A DNA stretch of 64,000 bases from contig NZ_DAOKZA010000007.1 in assembly GCF_035325925.1 (NCBI RefSeq), positions 1-64,000 of the forward strand. Direction: 5' to 3'. Positions 7,828 through 15,020 of the stretch are shown piece by piece. Position numbers and translations under genes: made by a program. Source of the stretch: Calidifontimicrobium sp035325925 (GTDB taxonomy: Bacteria > Pseudomonadota > Gammaproteobacteria > Burkholderiales > Burkholderiaceae_C). Each line of letters starts with the position of its first letter. The first letter of the stretch is position 1. The notes below the pieces were generated by a model. The model saw only the letters and a program-made list of their open reading frames with translations, was not told the DNA's origin and did not search any database.

Positions 7828-8766
7828 ATGGACACGCTCGCCGCCCGCCAGCGCCCGACCGCCTCGGACGGTCCGTTCGACCTCGGCAACGCCAGCGCGT
7901 ACCGCCGCTGGCGCGACTGGAAGCTCGCGGTGCACCCGCGCAGCGCCGACGACCTCGTCGTCGAGGTCGCCGACCCGTTCGCGCTGACGACGTCGGAGCG
8001 CGACGCGCTGCTCGAGCGCATCGCGCGCGCCAACATGGCGGTGTACCGCGCGCCCCCGGCCGCGGTCGACGCGTCGCTGCCGCGCGCGCTCGGCCGCCAG
8101 CTGGGGCTGCTGCGGCTGGACGCGAACTGGCTCGCCGAGGACGACGGCGTGTCGCACATCACCGTCTCGGAGCACGGCGGCACCCGCGGTGAGTTCATCC
8201 CCTACACCGACCGCGCGATCGGCTGGCACACCGACGGCTATTACCACCCGGCCGGCCGGCGCATCCACGGCATGCTGCTGCACTGCGTGCGCCCGGCGGC
8301 CGAGGGCGGCATCAACTCGCTGCTCGACCCCGAGATCGCCTACATCGCGCTGCGCGACGCCGACGCGCGTCACGTCGCGGCGCTGATGGCCGACGACGCG
8401 ATGACGATCCCGGCACGCGAGGCCGACGACGGCGGCGTCGCGCGCCCGGCGCAGCCGGGGCCGGTGTTCTCCTTCGACGACGCCGGCGCGCTGCACATGC
8501 GCTACACGGCGCGCACGCGCAGCATCGCGTGGAAGGACGACGCCGCGACGCGCGCCGCGCTGGCCTGCCTCGAGGCGCTGCTGGCCGGTGGCGCGCCGCA
8601 GGTGCTGCGGCTGCGGCTCGACGCCGGCATGGGCATCGTCGGCCACAACGTGCTGCACGCGCGCAGCGCCTTCGTCGACGACCCGCGACGCCCGCGCCTG
8701 CTGTACCGCGCGCGTTTTCTCGACCGCGTGCACGCCGCCGGAGCCGACGCATGGCGCAGTGGGTGA
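7828..8766 (+). CDS. TauD/TfdA-family Fe(II)/2-oxoglutarate dioxygenase
   Basis: A 312-residue protein of the TauD/TfdA family. The metal-binding HxD is His134-Thr-Asp136 (GWHTDGYY). A distal His in the VLHARSAF segment and the Arg in LLYRARFLDR fit the rest of the iron and 2-oxoglutarate site. Classical members hydroxylate taurine or other sulfonates to release sulfite, but others act on very different substrates. Placement inside a dsr-linked cluster makes an organosulfur substrate attractive but unproven. Its 3' end overlaps the next gene by 16 bases. Confidence 0.87.
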   Translation: MDTLAARQRPTASDGPFDLGNASAYRRWRDWKLAVHPRSADDLVVEVADPFALTTSERDALLERIARANMAVYRAPPAAVDASLPRALGRQLGLLRLDANWLAEDDGVSHITVSEHGGTRGEFIPYTDRAIGWHTDGYYHPAGRRIHGMLLHCVRPAAEGGINSLLDPEIAYIALRDADARHVAALMADDAMTIPAREADDGGVARPAQPGPVFSFDDAGALHMRYTARTRSIAWKDDAATRAALACLEALLAGGAPQVLRLRLDAGMGIVGHNVLHARSAFVDDPRRPRLLYRARFLDRVHAAGADAWRSG

Positions 8767-10226
8767 CGGTGTGGCGCGCCGCGCAGCTGGTGGGCGTGTC
8801 GCGCGGGGCGCTGCAGCAGCGCATCCGCGACGGCGAGCTGCAGGTCAGCGACGACGGCCGCGTGCCCACCGAGGCGTTGCTGCGCCTGTACCCGCAGGCC
8901 CAGCTCGAGGAGACCGGCATGCTCGAGCGGGTCGCGCGCATCAAGGAGGAGGCCTTCGGACGCCGCGTGCGCGAGCGCCTGCTGCCCAGCCAGGAGGTGC
9001 TGGCGCAGCGGCTGTTCGCGCAGACGCAGGAACTGGCCGACGTGCGGCGCCACCTCGAGCGTTACCACGCGCTGCTGATGGACTTGCGCGGGCGCATCCG
9101 CACCGAGGCCGAGGCGGCGCGCGATGATGTGCGCTGGCAGGCGCTGCAGCGCGAGGCCGACCGCGGCCTGGCGCGCGTGCTGGCCACCGAATCGGTCGAC
9201 GTGCTCGACGTGATGGACGACATGCTCAAGGTGATGACCGCGCAGGTCACGCTGCGCCCCAGCGGACACGAGTTCAGCGTCGAGGGCCACGACACGCTGC
9301 TGCAGGCCGGGCTGCGCGCCGGGCTGAAGCTGAACTACGGCTGCGGCAACGGCAGCTGCGGCATGTGCAAGGTGCGCGTGATCAGTGGCGAGGTGGCCAA
9401 GGTCCAGCACTTCGACTACCCGCTGTCCGAGGCCGAGCGGCTCGCCGGCTACACGCTGATGTGCGCGCACACCGTGGCCAGCAGCGAGCTGGTGCTCGAG
9501 ACGCTCGAGGCGCGCGGGCCGCAGGACATCGCGCCGCAGCAGATCACGACCACCGTGCGCGCGGTCACCGAGCTGGCGCCCGACACGCGGCTGCTGCACC
9601 TGCAGACGCCGCGCACGCACCGGCTGCGCTTCCTCGCCGGACAGTCGGTGACGCTCGGGATCGCCGCCGGCGGCGACGACGTGCACGCCACCTACCCGGT
9701 CGCGAGCTGCCCCTGCGACGACCGCAACCTGCACTTCTACGTCGCGCGCGACGACGACGACGCGTTCGCCCGCCACCTGTTCGCCGGCGCGCTGCGCCAG
9801 GGGCAGGCGGTGACCGTGTGGGGCCCGCTGGGCGAGTTCGTGCTCGCCGACAGCCCGCGCGCGCTGGTGTTCGCCGCCTGCGACACCGGCTTCGCGCCGG
9901 TGAAGAGCCTGATCGAGCACGCGCTGGCGCTCGACGCCGCGCCGTCGCTGGCGCTGTTTTGGCTGGCCACGCGGCCCGACGGGCACTTCCTGGCCAACCA
10001 GTGCCGCGCCTGGTCGGAGGCGCTCGACGCCTTCGAGGTCACGCTCAGCCGCCACGACGACCCCGCCGAGGGCGCTCGCCAGATGGCGCAGGCGATGCGC
10101 GCCGACCTGTTCGACATCGACTGCGACTTCTACGTCGCCGGCCCCGAGGCCTTCGTGGCCACGCTCGACGCGCAGCTCGCCGCCGCCGGGGTGCCGAAGA
10201 TCCAGCGCTTCGCCGAGGTGGTGTGA
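8751..10226 (+). CDS. HTH / [2Fe-2S] ferredoxin / flavin-NAD(P)H reductase fusion protein
   Basis: A 491-residue modular protein. Residues 1-45 look like a MerR/excisionase-type helix-turn-helix (VWRAAQLVGVSRGALQQRI), followed by a charged helical linker to about 145. Residues 163-250 form a plant-type ferredoxin with Cys198-x4-Cys203-x2-Cys206 and Cys238. Residues about 265-490 form an FNR-like reductase: FAD part with FLAGQSVTL, nucleotide part with CDTGFAPVKSL, and the C-terminal YVAGPEAF motif. The Arg of the usual RxYS flavin motif is absent (HATYPVAS). It is either an electron-transfer enzyme or a redox-sensing DNA-binding protein. It overlaps both neighbours, so coupling is tight. Confidence 0.85.
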   Translation: MAQWVTVWRAAQLVGVSRGALQQRIRDGELQVSDDGRVPTEALLRLYPQAQLEETGMLERVARIKEEAFGRRVRERLLPSQEVLAQRLFAQTQELADVRRHLERYHALLMDLRGRIRTEAEAARDDVRWQALQREADRGLARVLATESVDVLDVMDDMLKVMTAQVTLRPSGHEFSVEGHDTLLQAGLRAGLKLNYGCGNGSCGMCKVRVISGEVAKVQHFDYPLSEAERLAGYTLMCAHTVASSELVLETLEARGPQDIAPQQITTTVRAVTELAPDTRLLHLQTPRTHRLRFLAGQSVTLGIAAGGDDVHATYPVASCPCDDRNLHFYVARDDDDAFARHLFAGALRQGQAVTVWGPLGEFVLADSPRALVFAACDTGFAPVKSLIEHALALDAAPSLALFWLATRPDGHFLANQCRAWSEALDAFEVTLSRHDDPAEGARQMAQAMRADLFDIDCDFYVAGPEAFVATLDAQLAAAGVPKIQRFAEVV

Positions 10227-10567
10227 ACGCGCCGACGCCCCCGCGGTCCCTCGAGGCCGACTGCAGCGGCGGCGAGTCGTTCGCGCTGCGCGTGATCGGC
10301 CACAGCATGGCGCCCGAGTTCAACGACGGCGAGATCATCGTCGTCGAACCCGACGGCGCGGTGCGCGACGGGTCGTTCGTCCTCGCGCTGCACGACGGCG
10401 AGTGGATCTTCCGCCAGCTGTGCGACGACGGCGATGGCCGCTGGCGGCTGCACGCGCTCGACCCGGCCTGGCCGGACCTGCCGCTGGCCGACCTGTCGGC
10501 GGTGCGCGGCGTGGTCATCCAGAAGGCGCTGCCGGGGCGGCGGCGCGCGTCCAAACGTTACGTCTGA
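10223..10567 (+). CDS. Stand-alone S24/LexA-like domain protein
   Basis: A 114-residue protein corresponding to the peptidase S24 fold of LexA/CI-type proteins. Ser28 lies in the signature GHSMAPEFNDGE. The usual catalytic Lys of the V-K-R-L element is Arg64 here (WIFRQL), so self-cleavage is doubtful. There is no N-terminal helix-turn-helix of the LexA type. The preceding gene product has a DNA-binding-like N-terminus instead, and the GTG start overlaps that gene's stop (GTGA). I infer a sensor or inhibitor partner of the upstream fusion protein. Confidence 0.8.
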   Translation: MNAPTPPRSLEADCSGGESFALRVIGHSMAPEFNDGEIIVVEPDGAVRDGSFVLALHDGEWIFRQLCDDGDGRWRLHALDPAWPDLPLADLSAVRGVVIQKALPGRRRASKRYV

Positions 10568-10587
10568 CCCACGAGAGGCGCCTCGCG

Positions 10588-10812
10588 ATGCCCTACTACG
10601 TCTACCGCGTCGGCACGCTCGGCGTGCTGACCAAGCTGGCCGAGTTCGCGTCGTTCCGCGACGCGTCGGCGCACGCCAAGGCGCTGCGCGCCGCCGACGC
10701 GCCGGGCACGCCCGGGCGCGTGAAGGTGATGTTCGCCGACAACGAGCTCGCGGCCGAGGACCTGCTCGGCCAGGCGCGCGAGCCCCGCCCGACGATCGGC
10801 GAGGACGACTGA
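10588..10812 (+). CDS. Small conserved-looking protein, unknown function
   Basis: A 74-residue soluble protein beginning MPYYVYRVG and ending acidic (PRPTIGEDD). It has no cysteines, so it is not a zinc-ribbon FmdB protein despite the similar start. An IKVMFADN-like segment (VKVMFADNELAAEDLL) resembles unnamed proteobacterial proteins I recall. An AGAGGCG ribosome site precedes the ATG, 20 bases after the S24-like gene. It is likely part of the same operon; its function is not known. Confidence 0.75.
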   Translation: MPYYVYRVGTLGVLTKLAEFASFRDASAHAKALRAADAPGTPGRVKVMFADNELAAEDLLGQAREPRPTIGEDD

Positions 10813-10835
10813 GCGCGCACGGCGCGACCGCGGGC

Positions 10836-11297
10836 ATGGGCGACACCGACGTCGGCGACGGCGCAGCACCCCCGGGCGGAGGGTGCTGCGGCGGGCCGGC
10901 GTCGTGCGTGTTCGCGAAGGCCGTCGTCGCGCGCAGCGTCGGCTGCGAGCTGGCGCGGCGCGGCACGGTGGGCGAGAGCGAGCTCGTGCGCTGCGCGTCG
11001 CCGGTGGCGCACACCAACTGCGGCACGCTGGCCGCGCTGCTGCGCGAGCGCGCCACCTTCGCGCTGAGACTGCCGCGCCACGGCACGCCGCTGGTGCACG
11101 CCAAGGCGCTGCAGCTGCAGTGCGGCGGGCTGCTCGCGCTGCAGCGCGTGCTCGACGCCGACGTGCCCGACGTGCACCGCATGGTGGCGCTGGCGCAGCA
11201 GCGCTGGGGCAGCCTGGTCGACGCGCCGTGGGGCGAGATCGTGCCCGCGCTCGCCGCGTGGCAGCCGCGGCGGCGCCACCGCCCGCAGCCGCGATGA
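10836..11297 (+). CDS. Cysteine-rich protein of unknown function
   Basis: A 153-residue protein with a Gly/Cys-rich N-terminus (GGGCCGGPASCVFAKAV) and further cysteines in SVGCELARR, LVRCASPVAHTNCGTL and LQLQCGGLLALQ. At least seven cysteines in a short soluble protein suggest an iron-sulfur cluster or metal site. I do not recognise the family. The ATG is the only good start in the frame after the preceding stop. Its stop overlaps the ATG of the next gene (ATGA), so both products are probably made together. Confidence 0.78.
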   Translation: MGDTDVGDGAAPPGGGCCGGPASCVFAKAVVARSVGCELARRGTVGESELVRCASPVAHTNCGTLAALLRERATFALRLPRHGTPLVHAKALQLQCGGLLALQRVLDADVPDVHRMVALAQQRWGSLVDAPWGEIVPALAAWQPRRRHRPQPR

Positions 11298-12379
11298 CGT
11301 CGACCGACCTCGCCGCGCTGGCCGCCGCGGTGCAGACCAACTGCCACATCGCCGACGCGCGCCACGCCGCCGACCTGACGCTGTGCACCTACCTGCTGCA
11401 GATGCGCGAGTTCTACCGCTGGGAGCAAGGCCTGCCGCTGGGCGCGCCGCTGCCGCGCGAGGCGGTGGGCGCGTGGATCGCGCAGCGCGAGCGCGAGTGG
11501 GAGCGGCTCGAGGGCAGCGACTTCGTCGCGCTGCCGCCGCCGGCACGGGACGACGCCGATGCGCCGGCGGCGCTCGACGCCTTCGACGTCGATGCGATCG
11601 GCCCGCCGCTGGCCGCCCGCGGGCTGGCCTACGGCGCCGCGCTGGCCGCACGCGAGCGGCCCGGCTTCTTCCTCGCCGAGCTCGAGACGCTGCAGCGCCT
11701 CGACGACGGGCTGACGCTGCAGGTGTGCGGCCGCGAGCTGGCGCGCGGGCTGTTCGCGCCGCCGGCGGCGCTGATCGGCAACACCGTCGTGCTGCGCCGC
11801 GAGTCGCTGGCACGCTGGGTGTGGGAGAAGTTCGAGGCCTTCGCGGTGCGCCGCGGCGACGGCGCGTTCAAGGCCGTCGTCGACGCCTACGGCCTCGAGC
11901 GCGACTTCCACGCCGCGCTGCCGCGCCTGCTCGACGAGCAGGGCGCCACGCTGGTGCTGCACGAGGTCGGCGAGCACCGCGCCGGCCGGCGGCTCGACCC
12001 GGGCTGGGCCGCGCTGCGCCTGGCCCCGGGCATCGACCGCCGCACCGACCTGCTGCTGCGCGCGGTGCGCGACCTGGTCGCCGACCTCGAGACGACGCTG
12101 CCGACGCTGCTCGAACGCGGCGAAGACCGCGCGCTGCACTTCTGGTTCGCCACCTTCGACGGGCTGCGCGCCGCGCTGTGCCCGGCGCTGCACGGCGCGT
12201 ACGCCGCGTGGCGCGACGGCGACGCCGGGCGCGCGCTGACGCGTGTGTGCCGCGCAGGCGGCGCGCACTTCGCCGCGCTGGCCGACGACCTGGTCGCGCT
12301 GCACGCGCGCCACGGCGACGACGCCGCGGCCCCGGTGGCCGCGCGGCTGGGCGAAGCCGCCTCGGTGTTCACGCGCTGA
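11294..12379 (+). CDS. Sfum_1244-like protein, unknown function
   Basis: A 361-residue soluble protein with a distinctive N-terminus (LAAAVQTNCHIADARHAADL, then LCTYLLQMREFYRWEQG). From memory this resembles a family annotated as Sfum_1244 in sulfur-metabolising bacteria; the name cannot be checked here. The Cys/His-containing start could bind metal or haem. It has no signal peptide and no clear enzyme motif. It is the last gene of the accessory cluster, overlapping the Cys-rich gene by four bases. A 128-base gap with a candidate regulatory repeat separates it from the response regulator. Confidence 0.75.
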   Translation: MTSTDLAALAAAVQTNCHIADARHAADLTLCTYLLQMREFYRWEQGLPLGAPLPREAVGAWIAQREREWERLEGSDFVALPPPARDDADAPAALDAFDVDAIGPPLAARGLAYGAALAARERPGFFLAELETLQRLDDGLTLQVCGRELARGLFAPPAALIGNTVVLRRESLARWVWEKFEAFAVRRGDGAFKAVVDAYGLERDFHAALPRLLDEQGATLVLHEVGEHRAGRRLDPGWAALRLAPGIDRRTDLLLRAVRDLVADLETTLPTLLERGEDRALHFWFATFDGLRAALCPALHGAYAAWRDGDAGRALTRVCRAGGAHFAALADDLVALHARHGDDAAAPVAARLGEAASVFTR

Positions 12380-12440
12380 GTGCCGGCGCGCATCGCCGCG
12401 CCCCGGGCCACGACATCGCCGCGAAGCGGCGACCCCGATC

Positions 12441-12468
12441 ACGGGAAATTGCCCATACCGGGTCGGTG
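12441..12468. promoter_or_regulatory. Candidate regulator site before the response-regulator gene
   Basis: CCCATACCGGGT at 12452-12463 reads on the minus strand as ACCCGGTATGGG. This is nearly the same as the ACCCGGATGGGT before dsrA, with one extra spacer base. It lies 45-56 bases upstream of the chosen response-regulator start. It could mean autoregulation or membership in the same regulon; this is inference from sequence likeness only. Confidence 0.4.
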
Positions 12469-12507
12469 CCGCTCCGCCTTATGGTGCTCGGCACCCGGGC
12501 CTTCGAG

Positions 12508-13179
12508 ATGACCGACGCTTCGCACCCTCCCGCGCGACGGCCCGCCGCGGCTGCGCTGCAGGTGCTGATCGTCGACGACCATGCGCTGTTCGCCGACGGG
12601 CTCGCGCTGCTGCTCGAGCAGCTGGCCGGCGACGTGCACGTGACGCGTTCGTCGAGCTGCGAGGCGGCGCTCGACGGGCCGCTGGCCGACGGCGCGCCCG
12701 ACCTGCTGCTGTTCGACCTGATGCTGCCCGGCGTGCGCCACCTGCAGGCCCTGGCGATGCTGGCGGCACGCGCGCGCGGCGCGCCCATCGTCGCCGTCTC
12801 GGCGGACGAACGGCCGCAGGTGATCGCCGACGTGCTGCGCGCCGGCGCCAGCGGCTTCATCCCCAAGTCGACCGGCGCGCAGGTGATGCTGGGCGCGCTG
12901 CGCCTGGTGCTGGCCGGCGGCGTCTACGTGCCCGACGTCGTGCTGCACGACAGCGCACTGCGCCGCGGCCCCGAAGGGCTGACGCAGCGCGAGCGGCAGG
13001 TGCTCGACCTGGTCGTCGCCGGCCACGGCAACCAGGCCATCGCCGACCTGCTCGACATCGCCGAGTCGACGGTGCGCGTGCACGTCACGTCGATCTTCCG
13101 GCGCTACGGCGTGCGCTCGCGCGCGGCGCTGCTGGCCCGGCCGGACGTCGCCGGGCGCCCGCGCGGCGACGCCGCGTGA
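12508..13179 (+). CDS. LuxR/NarL-type response regulator
   Basis: A 223-residue two-component regulator. The N-terminal receiver domain has the acidic pair in LIVDDHALF, the phosphoacceptor Asp70 (LLLFDLMLPG) and the conserved Lys in GFIPKSTG. The C-terminus is a GerE/LuxR helix-turn-helix (LTQRERQVLDLV ... ESTVRVHVTSIFRRYG). ATG 12508 was chosen over ATG 12481 because it gives a short natural N-terminus. The stop overlaps the GTG of the kinase gene, so they form a pair. It is a good candidate for binding the repeats before dsrA and tusA. Confidence 0.93.
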   Translation: MTDASHPPARRPAAAALQVLIVDDHALFADGLALLLEQLAGDVHVTRSSSCEAALDGPLADGAPDLLLFDLMLPGVRHLQALAMLAARARGAPIVAVSADERPQVIADVLRAGASGFIPKSTGAQVMLGALRLVLAGGVYVPDVVLHDSALRRGPEGLTQRERQVLDLVVAGHGNQAIADLLDIAESTVRVHVTSIFRRYGVRSRAALLARPDVAGRPRGDAA

Positions 13180-14951
13180 ACGCCACGCCGCACGACGCGG
13201 TGCCCGATCCGGCGCTGCGTCGTGCGATCGACGGCGAGTGCATGCGCCTGTCGTTCGCGCACCTGCTGTACGTGACCGGGGCCACGACGCTGATGGTCGT
13301 CGTGCTGGCGGCCCTCATGACGCGGCACGTGCCGCCCGGGGCGCTGGCCTGGTGGGTGGCGGGCTACGTGCTCGTCTCGCTGGTGCGCCTGCACGTGGCC
13401 CTGTGGTATCGCCGGCGCCCGCGGTCGCACGACGAACTCCGGCGCCGGCTGCCGCTGCTGGCGCTGGGGCTGGTGCTGGCGCCGCTGGCCTGGTCGGTGC
13501 TGCCGCTGCTCACGCCGCGCGACGACACCGCGGCGCTGCTGATCCAGCTGCTGTTCGCCGGCGGCCTGATCGCCGGGGGCGCGCAGACGCTGATCGGCAC
13601 GCCGCGCATCCTGCTCGTCAACACGGTGCTGACGATGGGGCCGCTGGTCGGCCTGCTGCTCGCGTCGGGCATCGACGAGCAGGTGACGATGGGCGGGCTG
13701 GCGGTCTTCTACTACCTGTCCACGCTGCACTTCGGCCGGCGCAACCTGGCGGTGATCCGCGAGTCGGTCGCGCTGCGCCTGAGCAACCAGCAGCTGGTCG
13801 AAGCGCTGACGCACGCGCGCGACCAGGCCGAGCGCGCGCGCGAAGCGGCCGAGCGCGCCCACGAGGCCAAGAACCGCTTCCTCGCCGCCGCGAGCCACGA
13901 CATCCGCCAGCCCATGCACGCCGCGCTGCTGCTGCTCGGCGCGATCGGGCCGGGCACGCGCGCGCGCACCGAGCTGCCCCTCGATCGGCTGAAGGCCGCG
14001 CTCGGCGCGGCGCGACAGATGCTCGACACGCTGCTCGACGTCTCGCTGCTCGACGCCGGCGCCGTGCAGCGCGCCGACACGACGTTCCCGGCGCAGGCCG
14101 CCGGCCAGCCGCTGATCGAGATGTTCGAGCCGGTGGCGGCGCGCAAGGGCCTGGCGCTGGGGCTGCGCTGCCCGCCCGAGCTGTGGCTGCACTCGGATCC
14201 TGCGCTGGTGCAGCGCGTGCTGGTCAACCTCGTGGGCAACGCGGTCAAGTACACCGAGCGAGGCGCCGTGCTGATCGGCTTCCGCCGGCGCGGCGACGCC
14301 TGCCTGGTGCAGGTGTGGGACACCGGCATCGGCATCGCGCCCGAGCATCTGGCGTCGGTGTTCGACGAGTTCACGCAACTGGACAACGCCGAACGCGACC
14401 GCCTGCGCGGCACCGGCCTCGGGCTGGCCATCGTGCGCCGCCTGTGCCGCCTGCTCGGCACCGAGGTCACGGTGCGCTCGACGCCCGGGCGCGGCAGCGT
14501 GTTCGCCTTCTCGCTGCCGCTGGGTCAGCCGTCGCCGCGGCTCGCGCAGCGCGCCGGCGCGGTGCCGGCCGCGCCGCGCCGCGCGACGCTGCTGGTCGTC
14601 GACGACGACGCGCTGGTGCGCGACGCGCTGGCGCAGCTGCTGTGTGCGCACGGCCACGCGGTGCGGCTGGCCGGCGGCGTCGAAGAGGCCCGGCGCGTCG
14701 CCGGTGCGGGCCCGCCACCCGACCTGGCGCTGATCGACTACCGCCTGCCCGGGCAGAAGACGGCCCTCGATGCGATCGAGGCGATCGACGCCGCGACGCG
14801 GCGCCGCGTGCCGGCGATCGTCATCACCGGCGACACGCATCCGCATCGCATCCGCGAGGCGCAGGCGCTCGGTCTGCCGCTGCTGTTCAAGCCCGTGCCG
14901 GCACACCGGCTGCTCGAGGCGGTCGACGAGGCGCTTAGTCGCATTGCTTAG
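13176..14951 (+). CDS. Membrane-bound hybrid histidine kinase
   Basis: A 591-residue hybrid sensor kinase. Residues about 25-190 contain about six hydrophobic spans of an intramembrane or MASE-like sensor with no large periplasmic loop. A coiled linker follows. The HisKA box is AAASHDIRQPMHA, the N box NLVGNAVKYT and the G boxes VWDTGIGIAP and RGTGLGLAIV. A C-terminal receiver domain has its phosphoacceptor in ALIDYRLPGQ. The GTG start overlaps the regulator's stop, so the partner is almost surely that regulator. What it senses is unknown; respiratory or sulfur status is possible. Confidence 0.92.
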   Translation: MNATPHDAVPDPALRRAIDGECMRLSFAHLLYVTGATTLMVVVLAALMTRHVPPGALAWWVAGYVLVSLVRLHVALWYRRRPRSHDELRRRLPLLALGLVLAPLAWSVLPLLTPRDDTAALLIQLLFAGGLIAGGAQTLIGTPRILLVNTVLTMGPLVGLLLASGIDEQVTMGGLAVFYYLSTLHFGRRNLAVIRESVALRLSNQQLVEALTHARDQAERAREAAERAHEAKNRFLAAASHDIRQPMHAALLLLGAIGPGTRARTELPLDRLKAALGAARQMLDTLLDVSLLDAGAVQRADTTFPAQAAGQPLIEMFEPVAARKGLALGLRCPPELWLHSDPALVQRVLVNLVGNAVKYTERGAVLIGFRRRGDACLVQVWDTGIGIAPEHLASVFDEFTQLDNAERDRLRGTGLGLAIVRRLCRLLGTEVTVRSTPGRGSVFAFSLPLGQPSPRLAQRAGAVPAAPRRATLLVVDDDALVRDALAQLLCAHGHAVRLAGGVEEARRVAGAGPPPDLALIDYRLPGQKTALDAIEAIDAATRRRVPAIVITGDTHPHRIREAQALGLPLLFKPVPAHRLLEAVDEALSRIA

Positions 14952-15020
14952 CCGCTCTCGTATTGGCAAGCGGCGCGCAGCGGCCGCAGACTGCAGCAGC
15001 CCCTCGCGCCGGAGAGCATC

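Noticed and set aside
10588..10812. FmdB-type zinc ribbon
   Set aside because: The start MPYYVY looks similar, but there is not a single cysteine.
5523..13180. A CRISPR array accompanying the Cas6-like gene
   Set aside because: I scanned the spacers for regularly spaced direct repeats and found none; the only repeats are dispersed GC-rich elements and short palindromes.
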